Shown here piece by piece: positions 8,375 through 17,945 of a stretch of DNA of 64,000 bases. The notes below the pieces were generated by a model. That model searched no databases, was not told the DNA's origin, and worked only from the letters and a program-made list of their open reading frames with translations. Both the position numbers and the translations under genes were made by a program. Origin of the DNA: Sphingomonas colocasiae (GTDB lineage: Bacteria; Pseudomonadota; Alphaproteobacteria; Sphingomonadales; Sphingomonadaceae); NCBI RefSeq assembly GCF_019880585.1, contig NZ_JAINVV010000004.1:868001-932000 (forward strand). The letters are read 5' to 3'. How positions within the stretch are numbered: the first letter of the stretch is position 1; every line of letters begins with the position of its first letter.

Positions 8375-10960
8375 ATGCGCATGATTCTTTCCGGTGGCGT
8401 CTCGCTGCTTGCGATGTTGGCGGCAGCGCCGGTGCTGGCGCAGGAGGCGGGCGGTGAAGCGCCGGGCGACGAGATCGTCGTGACCGGACAGCGCGCGCAA
8501 CAGGAACGCTCGATCGAGCTCAAGCGTGACGCGATCGGGATCCTCGATGTCGCGGCCGCCGACGAGATCGGCCAATTGCCCGATCGCAACGTCGCCGAGG
8601 TGATCGAGCGATTGCCCGGCGTCGGCGTTCAGTACGATCAGGGCGAAGGGCGTTACGTGGCGATCCGCGGCATTCCCTCCGATCTCAACAATTATACCGT
8701 CAATGGCTTCGAACTCGGCAATCCCGACGGCAATACGCGGCGGCTGCCGCTCGACGTGGTGTCCGGCCAGCTTCTCAACCGGGTCGAGGTGACCAAGGCC
8801 AAGACGGCGGATCTCGACGGACAGGGCATCGGCGGCACCGTCAATCTCGTCACCCAGACCGCGTTCGACTTCCGCGAGCCCTTCATCGTCAGCGCCAATG
8901 CGCAGGTCGGCTATCAGACTCTCAACGACAAGGCGCCGATCCGTGGCGATATCAGCATCGGCGGCCGCTTCGGCGCCGATGAGCAGTTCGGCATCCTGGT
9001 GGGCGGAGCCTATTCGAAGCGCGATTTCCAGAGCTTCGGCGTCTTCCCTGACGACTGGGCCGATTATCCGGGCGCGAAGCGCGGCGGCATGCCCATCAAC
9101 AACAAGTTCACCGACTATCAGCTCGAACGCGAGCGGATCGGCGCGGTCGGCTCGCTGGACTGGCGCGTGGGCACCACCACGCAACTCTATGTTCGCGGCC
9201 TCTACAGCAAGTTCACCGAGAACGAGTATCGCCAGCGCTACCGGATCGATTTCGCCACCGCCGCCCAGCGTGCCGCCGGCACCGTGACGCTCAATCCCGA
9301 TGGTGTGACCGGTGTTTCCACCGTGACCGAGCAGCGTTCGGATCTGCGGCTGGAATATAAGGAAAAATCGGTCCTGGTCGGCATGCTCGGCGGCAAGACC
9401 GAACTGGACGACTGGATTTTCGACTATGGTCTCGCGCGCTCGCACAATCGGGTGGTCGAGCCCAACGAGCTCTGGCAGTTCCGTGGCAATCCCGGCGCCG
9501 TCGATTTCGACTTTTCGGACAAGCTGTTCACGGCGACGCCGCGCACGCCGCTCACCCCGGCCGGCCTCGGTTTCCGCCAATATACGGTGCAGGACGAAAG
9601 CGGCGACGAATATATCTGGACCGGCCGGCTGGACGTGACGCGCAAGCTGGCGCTTGGCGAGAACAGCTTCATCAAGCTCGGCGGCAAATATCGGGCGACC
9701 GACAAGGATTTCGATTCCAACAACACCGTCTATGCGCGCGGCGCCAACGCGGCGACGCGCTTCACGCTCGGCCAGTTCAATCTCCAGGGCGATCCGGTGA
9801 CCTCCTATCCGCGCCGGGGACGCGGATATCTGATCACGCCGACGATCGGCGCGGATGCGATCGCGGCCTTCACCAAGGATCCGGCCAACGCCAAGTATTT
9901 CGTGATCGACACCGCGACCTCGCTCGCCAACGCGACATTGCTCGACATCGATCTCGATGAGAATATCGCGTCGGGCTATGTCATGGCCAATCTCGATTTC
10001 GGCGCGATCACGGTCACGCCGGGCCTGCGCGTCGAGCGCACGGACCTGACCATCCAGGGCTTCCAGCTCCAGAACGGCACGACGGTGGTGCCGGTGACCG
10101 AGCGCCACAAATATACCGATTTCCTGCCCAGCCTGATCGTGCGGGTCGAACCGGCGCGGAACATGGTCATGCGCTTCGCCTATACACGCAGCGTGGGGCG
10201 GCCCAATTATTCGGACCTGACGCCGGGCGGCGCGATCTCGTACGAGGACAATGGCGACGGCACGTTCGACGGATCGGTCTCGCTCGGCAATCCGCAGCTC
10301 AAGCCCTATGTGTCCGATGGGCTGGATGCGACGGCTGAATGGTATTTCGCCAAGGGCGGTATGCTCTCGATCGGCGCCTTCGCGAAGTTCATCAAGAATC
10401 CGATCTACACCAGCAGCTACACGCTGCTGAACACGCCCTATGGCGGGCGGACTTATGCGATCCTCGGCTTTTCGCAGAAACTCAACGGCGACAGTGCCGA
10501 GATACTGGGGCTTGAGGCGGCCTATCGCCAGCAGTTCGATTTCCTGCCCGGCTTCTGGTCCGGCTTCGGCATCGAAGCCAATGTGACCTTCATCGATTCC
10601 GATCTGACGGTGCCGGGCCGCGTCGATCCCGCCGCCTTCCCCGAACAGTCCGAATTGCTCTTCGGCGCGCAGCTCTTCTATCAGAAGGGCCCGATCGAGG
10701 CGTCGATCGCCTATCACCATACCGGCCGCGCGCTGATTTCGCTGGGCGCGAACGCGCTGACCGATCAGCATAATGACGATCTCCGCCGCCTGGACGCCAA
10801 GGCGAGCTTCGCGATCACCGAGAATATCAAGCTGTTCTTCGAGGCGCAGAACCTGACCGACGAGCCGACCCGCCAGTATCAGGGCGGCCGGCGCGACTGG
10901 ATCATCCAGAACGAGCGTTATGGCCGGACCTTCTATTCCGGCGCGTCGGTGCGCTTTTGA
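8375..10960 (+). CDS. TonB-dependent receptor, large Caulobacter-type
   Basis: This is an outer-membrane active transporter of 861 residues. A signal peptide (about 1-22, ending VLAQ) is followed by the TonB-box-like DEIVVTGQRAQQERS (about 31-45), the plug domain with QLPDRNVAEVIERLPGVGVQ, and a long beta-barrel ending in Phe (YSGASVRF). The plug sequence resembles the TonB receptors expanded in Caulobacter and sphingomonads, which import oligosaccharides and other plant-derived compounds; the substrate here cannot be read. An AAGGGG Shine-Dalgarno sequence lies in a possible CCCCT/AGGGG hairpin just before the ATG. It follows an AraC-type regulator gene, and its stop codon overlaps the start of an exported protein gene, so the three may form one uptake locus. 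Confidence 0.93.
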   Translation: MRMILSGGVSLLAMLAAAPVLAQEAGGEAPGDEIVVTGQRAQQERSIELKRDAIGILDVAAADEIGQLPDRNVAEVIERLPGVGVQYDQGEGRYVAIRGIPSDLNNYTVNGFELGNPDGNTRRLPLDVVSGQLLNRVEVTKAKTADLDGQGIGGTVNLVTQTAFDFREPFIVSANAQVGYQTLNDKAPIRGDISIGGRFGADEQFGILVGGAYSKRDFQSFGVFPDDWADYPGAKRGGMPINNKFTDYQLERERIGAVGSLDWRVGTTTQLYVRGLYSKFTENEYRQRYRIDFATAAQRAAGTVTLNPDGVTGVSTVTEQRSDLRLEYKEKSVLVGMLGGKTELDDWIFDYGLARSHNRVVEPNELWQFRGNPGAVDFDFSDKLFTATPRTPLTPAGLGFRQYTVQDESGDEYIWTGRLDVTRKLALGENSFIKLGGKYRATDKDFDSNNTVYARGANAATRFTLGQFNLQGDPVTSYPRRGRGYLITPTIGADAIAAFTKDPANAKYFVIDTATSLANATLLDIDLDENIASGYVMANLDFGAITVTPGLRVERTDLTIQGFQLQNGTTVVPVTERHKYTDFLPSLIVRVEPARNMVMRFAYTRSVGRPNYSDLTPGGAISYEDNGDGTFDGSVSLGNPQLKPYVSDGLDATAEWYFAKGGMLSIGAFAKFIKNPIYTSSYTLLNTPYGGRTYAILGFSQKLNGDSAEILGLEAAYRQQFDFLPGFWSGFGIEANVTFIDSDLTVPGRVDPAAFPEQSELLFGAQLFYQKGPIEASIAYHHTGRALISLGANALTDQHNDDLRRLDAKASFAITENIKLFFEAQNLTDEPTRQYQGGRRDWIIQNERYGRTFYSGASVRF

Positions 10961-11703
10961 TCGCCGCGCTCGCCCTTTCGCTCGCCGCCATCGCCGCGCC
11001 CGAAGCGGGGCAGGGCGTGGCGGCCGGCGCCGCTCATGTCTACGCGATCGACAATGCGGAGATCGGCAAATACGAGAAGCTGAGCGGTCGGCGCGTGGCG
11101 CATTGGCAGGGCGACCGTGCCTTGTTCCCGCATATCAACAGTTGCGCGGTGGTGAAGGCCCAACTGGTCTGCGCCGCTTCCAACTATCCGCAGGTGCCGA
11201 TGGCGAGCAGCGTCGAGATCTTCGACGCGAAGACGCTGCGCCATATCCGCACCCACAGCCTGGGGCGGATGTACGGATCGTTGACCGTGCTCGACTGGCA
11301 TCGCGGCGCCTGGTGGGCGGTGTTCGCCAATTATGACGATCGCGGCGGCGAGCCCGGGCGTGACCATCGCTTCACCACGCTGGTGAAGATGGATGCGGCG
11401 TTCCGCCCGCTCGAATCCTGGCTGTTTCCGAGCGCTGTCCTCGAGCGCTTCGCGCCGAAAAGCGCGTCCGGAGCGGCGTGGGGCGATGACGGGCTGCTTT
11501 ATGTGAGCGGCCATGACCGGCCTGAAATCTATGCATTGCGGCTGCCCGAGGCGGGCACGCGGCTCGAACTGGTCGCGACGCTTCCGGTGTCCACGCCCGG
11601 ACAGGCGATCGACTGGGATCCCGTGGCGCCGCGCACGCTATGGAGCATCGATCGCAAGGCGGCGCGCATGGTCTCCACGCCGATCCCCGCCATCGCGCGC
11701 TGA
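10957..11703 (+). CDS. exported protein of unknown function, coupled to the TonB receptor
   Basis: The protein has 248 residues. The start is a TTG that overlaps the TGA stop of the receptor gene (TTGA), which implies translational coupling. A short hydrophobic N-terminus (MIAALALSLAAIAAPEAGQG) looks like a signal peptide. The rest has repeated short beta-like blocks (HVYAIDNAEIGKYEKL, LVCAASNYPQ, VEIFDAKTLRHIR, LTVLDWHRGAWWAVFANY, GLLYVSGHDRPEIYAL), suggesting a beta-propeller-like fold. I do not recognise a family and do not see the phytase signature. Location and coupling suggest a periplasmic or surface partner that binds or processes the receptor's substrate; this is inference. Confidence 0.75.
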   Translation: MIAALALSLAAIAAPEAGQGVAAGAAHVYAIDNAEIGKYEKLSGRRVAHWQGDRALFPHINSCAVVKAQLVCAASNYPQVPMASSVEIFDAKTLRHIRTHSLGRMYGSLTVLDWHRGAWWAVFANYDDRGGEPGRDHRFTTLVKMDAAFRPLESWLFPSAVLERFAPKSASGAAWGDDGLLYVSGHDRPEIYALRLPEAGTRLELVATLPVSTPGQAIDWDPVAPRTLWSIDRKAARMVSTPIPAIAR

Positions 11704-11761
11704 AGCGGAAACAGGCGGGGTTGTTGAGCCGCGTGCGCGCCTGTATAGCGCGCTGCGCGCG

Positions 11762-11787
11762 AGGCGACCGTCACGGGTCGCCTTTTT
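11762..11787 (+). terminator. intrinsic terminator before argD
   Basis: Arms AGGCGACC and GGTCGCCT enclose GTCACG and are followed by TTTTT. It ends the receptor operon, or could act as an attenuator in the argD leader, because only 36 bases separate it from the argD start. Confidence 0.8.
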
Positions 11788-11823
11788 GCGTTTCTGCCGA
11801 TCTCAAGGAGGAGTACCCAAGCG

Positions 11824-13008
11824 ATGACCATCACGCCTCTCATGCCCGTCTATCCGCGGAGTGAGGTGCGTCCGGTCCGAGGCGAGGGGTGCTACCTGAT
11901 CGGCGAACGCGGCGAACGATATCTCGATTTCGCGAGCGGCATCGCGGTGAACCTGCTGGGGCACGGCCATCCGCACCTGACCAGGGCGATCCAGGATCAG
12001 GCGGCGACGCTGATGCATGTCTCCAATCTCTACGGTTCGCCGCAGGGCGAGGCGTTCGCGCAGCGGCTGGTGGAAAACACCTTCGCCGACACCGTCTTCT
12101 TCACCAATTCGGGCGCGGAAGCCGTCGAATGCGCGATCAAGACCGCGCGCCGCTATCATCACGTCAAGGGCAACGGCCACAAGCATGAGCTGATCGCCTT
12201 CTCCAACGCCTTTCACGGCCGCACGCTCGGCACGATCAGCGCGACCAATCAGGAGAAGATGCGCGACGGGTTCGAACCGCTGTTGCCCGGTTTCGCTTAT
12301 GCCCAGTTCGACGATCTCGAAGGCGCCAGGGCGCTGGTGAACGAACGCACCGCCGGTTTCCTGGTCGAGCCGATCCAGGGCGAAGGCGGCATCCGCCCGG
12401 CGAGCGATGCCTTCATGAAGGGCCTGCGCCAGCTCTGCGACGAGCATGATCTGATGCTGGTGCTCGACGAGGTGCAGAGTGGCGTCGCGCGCAGCGGCAC
12501 GCTTTATGCCTATGAGCAATACGGGATCGAGCCCGATATCATGGCGACCGCCAAGGGCATCGGCGGCGGTTTCCCGATGGGCGCGTGCCTGGCGACCGAA
12601 AAGGCGGCGGCCGGCATGGTGATCGGCACCCATGGCTCCACCTATGGCGGCAATCCGCTTGCCATGGCGGCCGGCCAGGCGGTGTTCGACGTGATCCTGG
12701 AACCGGGTTTCCTCGAACAGGTCAATCGCATGGGCGATCGGCTGGTCCAGGCACTCGAACAGTTCATTCCCAATCATGACGATCTGTTCGAAGGCGTGCG
12801 TGGTCGTGGGCTGATGCTCGGGCTCAAGATGAAGGTGGATAGCCGTGCCTTCGTCGCGCACCTGCGCAAGCACGGGCTGCTGACCGTGGCGGCGGGCGAC
12901 AATGTCGTCCGCGTCCTGCCGCCGTTGGTGATCGAGGATGCGCATGTCGCGGAGTTTATCGAGAAGCTGTCGCTCGGCGCTTCCACCTATGGGGCAACCG
13001 TCGAATGA
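11824..13008 (+). CDS. argD: acetylornithine aminotransferase
   Basis: ArgD is a PLP enzyme that transfers an amino group from glutamate to N-acetylglutamate semialdehyde, the fourth step of arginine synthesis; many ArgD proteins also act in lysine synthesis. The 394 residues match family length. Visible motifs are [18 protein letters not shown] (about 100), [14 protein letters not shown], where the Asp contacts PLP, and [13 protein letters not shown] near 242-254 with the Schiff-base Lys. AGGAGG precedes the ATG by 10 bases. The stop overlaps the argF start in ATGA, so the two are translated as a coupled pair. Gene context separates it from other class III aminotransferases. Confidence 0.93.
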   Translation: MTITPLMPVYPRSEVRPVRGEGCYLIGERGERYLDFASGIAVNLLGHGHPHLTRAIQDQAATLMHVSNLYGSPQGEAFAQRLVENTFADTVFFTNSGAEAVECAIKTARRYHHVKGNGHKHELIAFSNAFHGRTLGTISATNQEKMRDGFEPLLPGFAYAQFDDLEGARALVNERTAGFLVEPIQGEGGIRPASDAFMKGLRQLCDEHDLMLVLDEVQSGVARSGTLYAYEQYGIEPDIMATAKGIGGGFPMGACLATEKAAAGMVIGTHGSTYGGNPLAMAAGQAVFDVILEPGFLEQVNRMGDRLVQALEQFIPNHDDLFEGVRGRGLMLGLKMKVDSRAFVAHLRKHGLLTVAAGDNVVRVLPPLVIEDAHVAEFIEKLSLGASTYGATVE

Positions 13009-13934
13009 CCCGGCATTTCCTCGATCTCGCCGATGCGGGCGGCGATGCGGTCGCCGCGATGTTGGCCAATGCGCTGGACCGCAAGGCCGCGCGCAAGGGC
13101 ATGCCCAACGGGCAGGCCGATCGCGACGCGCCGCTTGCGGGCCATGTTCTGGGCATGATCTTCGAGAAGAACTCGACGCGCACGCGCGTCTCGTTCGATA
13201 TGGCGATCCGCCAATTGGGCGGCACCAGCATCGTGATGGATGCCGGCACGACGCAGCTTGGCCGCGGCGAGACGGTGGCGGACACCGCGCGCGTGCTCAG
13301 CCGTTATGTCGATGCGATCATGATCCGTACCGACGATCATGCGAAGATCCGCGAAATGGCGGATTATGCGACCGTGCCGGTGATCAACGGGCTCACGGAC
13401 GCTTCGCATCCCTGCCAGATCGTCGCCGATCTGCTGACCGTGATCGAGCACGGCAAGGCTCTGCCCGGCTCGAAATGGGCATGGCTGGGTGACGGCAACA
13501 ATGTGCTCCATTCGATCGTCGAGGCCGCCGGGCTGCTCAAATTCTCGGTCGCGATCGGCTGCCCGGCGGGTTACGATCCCAGCGGCGGTTATGTGGAGGC
13601 GGCGCGCGCGCGCGGCGCCGATATCCGGATCTTCCGCGATGCGCGCGCCGCTGCCGCCGATGCCGATGTGGTCGTCACCGATACCTGGATCTCGATGGGG
13701 CAGGATCATGCCGAAGAGAAGCTGGCGGCGATGATGCCCTATCAGGTGACCAGCGAGCTGATGGCCTATGCGCGATCGGATGCGGTGTTCCTCCACTGTC
13801 TGCCCGCGCATCGCGGCGAGGAAGTGGTCGACGCGGTGATCGACGGCCCACGCTCGGTGATCTGGGACGAGGCCGAGAACCGGCTGCACGCGCAGAAGTC
13901 CGTCCTGCTGTGGGCGCTCGGCCGCATCGGTTGA
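13005..13934 (+). CDS. argF: ornithine carbamoyltransferase
   Basis: This enzyme joins ornithine and carbamoyl phosphate to give citrulline in arginine synthesis. The 309 residues carry the family motifs: [13 protein letters not shown] near 53-65 (STRTR binds carbamoyl phosphate), [15 protein letters not shown] near 127, and [13 protein letters not shown] near 262, where the HCLP Cys and His contact ornithine. Its ATG overlaps the argD stop by four bases. Pairing of argD and argF with hslO downstream is common in alphaproteobacteria, which supports both assignments. No regulator site is evident between the genes. Confidence 0.96.
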   Translation: MTRHFLDLADAGGDAVAAMLANALDRKAARKGMPNGQADRDAPLAGHVLGMIFEKNSTRTRVSFDMAIRQLGGTSIVMDAGTTQLGRGETVADTARVLSRYVDAIMIRTDDHAKIREMADYATVPVINGLTDASHPCQIVADLLTVIEHGKALPGSKWAWLGDGNNVLHSIVEAAGLLKFSVAIGCPAGYDPSGGYVEAARARGADIRIFRDARAAAADADVVVTDTWISMGQDHAEEKLAAMMPYQVTSELMAYARSDAVFLHCLPAHRGEEVVDAVIDGPRSVIWDEAENRLHAQKSVLLWALGRIG

Positions 13935-13959
13935 ACCGCGCCAACTGAAGCCTATCTTT

Positions 13960-13986
13960 GTCCTTCCCGCATGGGCGGGAGGGACA
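13960..13986. repeat. REP-like palindrome upstream of hslO
   Basis: TGTCC...GGGACA ends enclose CTTCCCGC/GCGGGAG arms with ATG in the loop. It resembles the palindromes at 28402-28472 and 60441-60534 in its outer TGTC/GACA and inner CCCGC/GCGGG parts. Confidence 0.65.
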
Positions 13987-14016
13987 TTGGGGCGTGCCCC
14001 ACGCGGAAATGAGATC

Positions 14017-14916
14017 ATGACAGCCAATCTCGACACTTTGCTCGGTTTCACCATTCCCGGCCATCATGCGCGCGGGCGGCTGGTGCGGCTCGGGCCGGTA
14101 CTGGACGAGATTCTCGCCGCGCACCGCTATCCGCCTGTGATCGAGAAGGTGCTGGCGGAGGCGCTGGCACTCACCGCGCTGCTTGGCTCGACGCTCAAGG
14201 ACGATGCCGGGCAGATGACGCTGCAGGCGCAGACCGAGAATGGCGTGATCGATCTGCTGGTCTGCGATTATCGCGATGGCGAACTGCGCGGCTATGTGAA
14301 GTTCGATGGCGACCGGCTTGCCGAGATTCCCGCCGATCCGACGCTTTTTGCGTTGTTCGGCAAGGGCTATCTGGCGATCACCTTCGATCAGGCGGTGTCG
14401 GGCGAGCGCTATCAGGGCATCGTGCCGCTGGAGGGGACATCGCTGGCCGATGCGGCGGAGAATTACTTCTGCCAATCCGAACAGATCCCCACGCTTGTCC
14501 GCTTCACCGCCATGCAGGGCGGCGATGACGGATGCCGTGTCGGTGGCCTGCTGCTTCAGCATCTGCCCGAGGGCGAGCAGGGCCGGGAGCGGTTGCATAC
14601 CCGGCTCGATCACCCCGAATGGGAGCATGTCCGCATGCTCGGCGAGACGATCCGGGGCGAGGAACTGACCGATCCCGACTTGCCGCTCGAGACGCTGGTG
14701 TGGCGGCTGTTCAATGAGGAGGACGAGGTCCGGCTGCTGGCCGAGGCGTCGCTTCGCAAGGGCTGTCGCTGCGATCCCGCGCATATCCGCGACGTCATCG
14801 GCCGGTTTCCGGCCGAGGAGCGGCGCGAGATGGCGGGCGAAAACGGCGTCATCAGCGTCGACTGTGCCTTTTGCGCGCGGATTTTCCCGATTCCGCTGGA
14901 GACGGTGGAGAGCTGA
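14017..14916 (+). CDS. hslO: redox-regulated chaperone Hsp33
   Basis: Hsp33 is a cytoplasmic holdase activated by oxidants such as hypochlorite. The protein has 299 residues from the ATG at 14017. The N-terminal domain contains TLKDDAGQMTLQAQTENGV and the conserved YFCQSEQIPT, and the C-terminal redox switch has the four zinc Cys as CRC near 249-251 and CAFC near 283-286 (CxC plus CxxC). Upstream in-frame codons back to 13987 overlap the REP-like palindrome and lack the conserved N-terminus, so the later start is chosen. It follows argF by 82 bases and may have its own promoter. Confidence 0.95.
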   Translation: MTANLDTLLGFTIPGHHARGRLVRLGPVLDEILAAHRYPPVIEKVLAEALALTALLGSTLKDDAGQMTLQAQTENGVIDLLVCDYRDGELRGYVKFDGDRLAEIPADPTLFALFGKGYLAITFDQAVSGERYQGIVPLEGTSLADAAENYFCQSEQIPTLVRFTAMQGGDDGCRVGGLLLQHLPEGEQGRERLHTRLDHPEWEHVRMLGETIRGEELTDPDLPLETLVWRLFNEEDEVRLLAEASLRKGCRCDPAHIRDVIGRFPAEERREMAGENGVISVDCAFCARIFPIPLETVES

Positions 14917-15018
14917 CGGGGCTTGAAGCCGCGCCCGCGCGCATTATGTGATCTGCGTAACGATTCGCCGCATCTGGGTTGCAGCGGCGGGTCTGCACTG
15001 TTCCGGCGAGGGAAACAG

Positions 15019-15447
15019 ATGATGCGCGCGACCCGTTTTCGATCCCTGATTCCCGTGGCTGGTCTGGCTCTGGCGATGCTGGCGGGAAGCGCCGCGCCCG
15101 CGGGCCAGGCCGAGCGTACGGCCGAACTGCCCGCGCTGCGCGGCATCGAGCGCGGTATGTGGGAACTGCGCGTGCGCGGCTCGAGCACGCCGCCGCGCAA
15201 ATTGTGCGTCGCCGATCCGTCGATGCTGGTGCAGATCCAGCATGGTGGCGGAACCTGTTCGCGTTTCGTGATCGACAGCCAGCCCAATCGCGCGACCGTC
15301 CATTATACCTGCCCGGGCGCGGGCCATGGCCGGACGAGCATTCGCGTCGAGAGCAGTCGCATCCTGCAGATCGAATCGCAGGGCATCGCGAACAACGCGC
15401 CGTTCAACGTCAGCTACGAGGCGCGGCACGCCGGCGCCTGCCGTTGA
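15019..15447 (+). CDS. exported DUF3617-like protein
   Basis: From the ATG at 15019 (GAGGGA six bases before) the protein has 142 residues. A signal peptide covers about 1-30. The mature part contains LRGIERGMWELRVRG, KLCVADPSMLVQIQH, CSRFVIDSQPNRATVHYTC and ends in CR. The block with GxWELR, two Cys pairs and the VHYTCPGAG segment resembles DUF3617 proteins, small periplasmic proteins of unknown function common in sphingomonads. Four Cys residues could form two disulfides. It sits between hslO and queC in the same direction but is separated from queC by 177 bases with a terminator-like hairpin, so it is probably a separate unit. Confidence 0.65.
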   Translation: MMRATRFRSLIPVAGLALAMLAGSAAPAGQAERTAELPALRGIERGMWELRVRGSSTPPRKLCVADPSMLVQIQHGGGTCSRFVIDSQPNRATVHYTCPGAGHGRTSIRVESSRILQIESQGIANNAPFNVSYEARHAGACR

Positions 15448-15537
15448 CGCTTAATCGGATGTTCACGCTTTCACGCTAGACCGGAACGGTGCCGGGTTCG
15501 GCACGCTTTCCTCCCTAGCAGGCTATATGCCTAACCT

Positions 15538-15567
15538 GGGCCGCTCCGAAACCGGACGCGGCCCGTT
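15538..15567 (+). terminator. terminator-like hairpin upstream of queC
   Basis: GGGCCGCTCCG pairs with CGGA, a bulged C and GCGGCCC, with a short loop, followed by GTTTGTTG. It may end transcription of the preceding gene. It does not match the preQ1-I riboswitch pattern. Confidence 0.5.
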
Positions 15568-15624
15568 TGTTGATGGGGGGCTGGCCTTGCCAGCGCGCCG
15601 TTGAGCGCGTAGCCCCCGGCGATC

Positions 15625-16326
15625 ATGACGAGCGATACATCCAATGGCGCCCGGCGCGCGGTCGTCCTGCTGTCCGGCGGGCTCGATTCGATGGTCTGCG
15701 CGGGCCTCGCGCGTGAGGCCGGCTTCAGCGTGCTCGCGCTCACCATCAACTACAACCAGCGTCATCTGGTCGAACTGGCGGCCGCGCGGCGGATCGCGCA
15801 CCAGATCGGCGCCGAACGACATGTGGTCCTGCCGCTCGATCTGCGCAGCTTCGGCGGGTCGGCGCTGACCGACGATATCGCGGTGCCGCATGACGGCGTG
15901 GAGGACGGCATCCCCGTCACCTATGTTCCGGCGCGCAACACGATCTTCCTGTCGGTCGCGCTCGGATGGGCCGAAGCCGCCGGCGCGCGCGACATCTTCG
16001 TCGGTGTCAATGCGCTCGACTATTCGGGTTATCCCGACTGCCGCCCCGAATTCATCGCTGCGTTCGAAAGCCTTGCCGAGGTCGCGACAAAGGCTGGTGT
16101 CGAAGGCGCGCCGTTCCGTATCCATGCGCCCCTCCAGCATCTGGGCAAGGCGGAGATCGCGCGAGAGGCCTATCGTCTGGGCCTCGATACCGGGCTCGCC
16201 TGGTCGTGCTACGATCCCACGCCGCAGGGCCAGCCCTGCGGTACGTGCGACAGTTGCCGGCTGCGCGCCAAGGGGTTCGCGGAGGCCGGGCTGGTCGATC
16301 ACGGCGCGCCCGCCGCCGGGCGATGA
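15625..16326 (+). CDS. queC: 7-cyano-7-deazaguanine synthase
   Basis: QueC converts 7-carboxy-7-deazaguanine to preQ0 with ATP and ammonia, on the way to queuosine in tRNA. The 233 residues begin with the PP-loop SGGLDS near 17-22. The C-terminal zinc site is visible as SCYDP followed by [18 protein letters not shown] and [17 protein letters not shown] are typical QueC blocks. The stop codon overlaps the queE ATG (ATGA), so the two enzymes that act in consecutive steps are translationally coupled, queE acting first in the pathway. Alternative upstream starts lack conserved sequence. Confidence 0.96.
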   Translation: MTSDTSNGARRAVVLLSGGLDSMVCAGLAREAGFSVLALTINYNQRHLVELAAARRIAHQIGAERHVVLPLDLRSFGGSALTDDIAVPHDGVEDGIPVTYVPARNTIFLSVALGWAEAAGARDIFVGVNALDYSGYPDCRPEFIAAFESLAEVATKAGVEGAPFRIHAPLQHLGKAEIAREAYRLGLDTGLAWSCYDPTPQGQPCGTCDSCRLRAKGFAEAGLVDHGAPAAGR

Positions 16327-16955
16327 GCTACGCCGTCAAGGAGATGTTCCTGACGCTTCAGGGGGAAGGGCGTCAGGCTGGGCGTCGTGCCGTCTTCCTG
16401 CGTTTCGCGGGCTGCAATCTCTGGACGGGGCGCGAACAGGATCGCGCCGACGCGATCTGCCGTTTTTGCGATACCGATTTTGTCGGGCTCGATGGCACCG
16501 ATGGCGGTCGCTATCCCGACGCGGCCGCGCTTGCCGCCAGGGCCGGCATGATCTGGGGTGAGGACAGGGCCCATGCCTATATCGTCTGCACCGGTGGGGA
16601 GCCGCTGCTTCAGCTCGACGAGGCCTTGATCGCCGCGCTGCATGGCGAGGGCTTCGAGGTCGCGGTGGAAACCAACGGCACGATCGCCGCGCCGGCGGGA
16701 CTCGACTGGATCTGCGTCAGTCCCAAGGCCGGATCGGATGTCGTCCAACGCTCGGGCGACGAGCTCAAGCTGGTCTGGCCGCAGCCGGGCAGTGATGTCG
16801 ATGCGATGGAGGGCTGGGATTTCGGCCATCTCCTCGTCCAGCCGATGGACGATGCGCGCGGCGAGGAGAATGTGCGCGCCGCGATCGATTTCGCGATGGC
16901 GCGGCCGAAATGGCGGCTTTCACTCCAGACCCACAAGCATCTCGGCCTGCGCTAG
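16323..16955 (+). CDS. queE: 7-carboxy-7-deazaguanine synthase, radical SAM
   Basis: QueE uses S-adenosylmethionine, Mg and a [4Fe-4S] cluster to contract 6-carboxytetrahydropterin to 7-carboxy-7-deazaguanine. The 210-residue protein starts at 16323, overlapping queC. The cluster motif is not CX3CX2C but CX14CX2C: GCNLW..., fourteen residues, then CRFC, the form known from the Burkholderia multivorans enzyme. [13 protein letters not shown] (substrate binding) and CTGGEPLLQ (SAM binding) are present. The TAG stop codon is the first three bases of an intergenic repeat (TAGAGCG). queD and queF are not in the window. Confidence 0.95.
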   Translation: MSYAVKEMFLTLQGEGRQAGRRAVFLRFAGCNLWTGREQDRADAICRFCDTDFVGLDGTDGGRYPDAAALAARAGMIWGEDRAHAYIVCTGGEPLLQLDEALIAALHGEGFEVAVETNGTIAAPAGLDWICVSPKAGSDVVQRSGDELKLVWPQPGSDVDAMEGWDFGHLLVQPMDDARGEENVRAAIDFAMARPKWRLSLQTHKHLGLR

Positions 16956-17056
16956 AGCGTTCTGCGAAAAACGGACTCCGAATTTCGCAAAAAATGATGC
17001 AGAAGCATGTGGATAGGGCAGGCTGCGTGATTCAGGTTTCGCACAGCCCGCACCAG
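16953..17056 (+). repeat. mosaic intergenic repeat, copy 2
   Basis: The 5' part (TAGAGCG... to TGATGC, about 16953-17000) is a diverged type A element with GCGAAAAA and TTTCGC arms. The 3' part (17016-17054) is a hairpin homologous to 6758-6795, with GGCTGCGTGA and TTTCGCACAGCC arms and GATTC at 17029-17033 at the tip. The first TAG is the queE stop codon. Confidence 0.75.
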
Positions 17057-17077
17057 GTTCGGCCTCTACTGCCCGAT

Positions 17078-17746
17078 CTATTGCAGGCCGGGGCAGTTCT
17101 TCTTGAGCAGGTTCTTCTTGTCCCAGCATTTGGGATCATAGGTCACGCGCTTCGCCTGATAGGGCGGCATCAGGAAGCGCGAGAATTGCTGCTCGCCCAT
17201 CGGGATCATGCTGTTGCGCAACTCGCGCATGCGCCGTGACGCGATGTCGCCCATGCCGTTGCTCGGTGCGAACAAGGCCGCGCGGCCCACGCGGCTGGCG
17301 GTCAGGCAGAAGCCCAGCTGGCCCTGCACCGTCGAGAAGCCGAGATAGGTGCGCGTGCCATATTGGTCGATCGCCATCTGTGCGGCTTTCGGCGTCTTGT
17401 TCGTGCGTTTGAAATAGCCGTTGAGCGTGTTGTACGCCTTCGTGAATTCGCCGGCGCGATCCTTGATCAGATAATTATACTGGTTGAGCGTCAGCAGCGA
17501 GGGTTCGAACTGGCATTGCAGCGCCGCGACGTTGAGCGCCGCGCGCAGGCTCCAGACCAGACCCGCATGAAGTTCCTCGGGCTTGGCGCCAGGGAGGGGG
17601 GAAAGCACGCCCGCCTCGCCGCCGGTAACCGGCGCCCCGCTGAAATCCGGAGATTTCAGGAAAATCTGGGCGTTGGCGATGTTCGCCGACGCCATGAAGC
17701 CGCTGATGGCCAGCACCCCCGCTACGATATTACGCACACTCTTCAT
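17078..17746 (-). CDS. exported conserved hypothetical protein
   Basis: From the ATG at 17746 the protein has 222 residues with a typical signal peptide (MKSVRNIVAGVLAISGFMAS, cleavage near NAQ). The frame extends ten codons further to a GTG, but the later ATG gives the correct signal peptide start. The mature part contains LQCQFEPSLLTLNQYNYLIK, YNTLNGYFKRTNKT, DQYGTRTYLGFSTVQG and a C-terminal CWDKKNLLKKNCPG. It has four Cys and many Tyr and Asn. I recognise it only as a type of periplasmic protein that sphingomonads seem to share; the function is unknown. The gene is monocistronic, with repeats at its 3' side and a terminator upstream. Confidence 0.7.
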   Translation of the reverse strand: MKSVRNIVAGVLAISGFMASANIANAQIFLKSPDFSGAPVTGGEAGVLSPLPGAKPEELHAGLVWSLRAALNVAALQCQFEPSLLTLNQYNYLIKDRAGEFTKAYNTLNGYFKRTNKTPKAAQMAIDQYGTRTYLGFSTVQGQLGFCLTASRVGRAALFAPSNGMGDIASRRMRELRNSMIPMGEQQFSRFLMPPYQAKRVTYDPKCWDKKNLLKKNCPGLQ

Positions 17747-17870
17747 GATCGTCTTCAATGCCTTCCGCTCGCACAATTCCTAAGGATTAGGTGAATCGGG
17801 CTCAAGCGTGAAGCGCCTTTTCGTCGTGTCGTTCGCACGACCGGTCGTACGGCGCCGGAACATGGCCAAG

Positions 17871-17908
17871 AAAAAGGGCCGCACCGGCATGCCGGGCGGC
17901 CCTTTCCG
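17871..17908 (-). terminator. intrinsic terminator after the Asn-rich lipoprotein gene
   Basis: Read on the minus strand, GGGCCGC arms flank an inner CCGGCATGCCGG palindrome and are followed by TTTTTC. It lies 38 bases beyond the lipoprotein stop codon. Confidence 0.85.
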
Positions 17909-17945
17909 TCAGCCCTCCCGCAAGGAGAGGCCCGATCTGATCCGA

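Noticed and set aside
8342-10771. An 809-codon minus-strand open frame opposite the first TonB receptor gene
   Set aside because: It has no signal peptide or recognisable domain and mirrors a full receptor gene on the plus strand.
15481-15624. A preQ1 riboswitch upstream of queC
   Set aside because: The leader has a terminator-like hairpin but not the preQ1-I pseudoknot pattern with its A-rich tail, and no Shine-Dalgarno-overlapping structure was seen.
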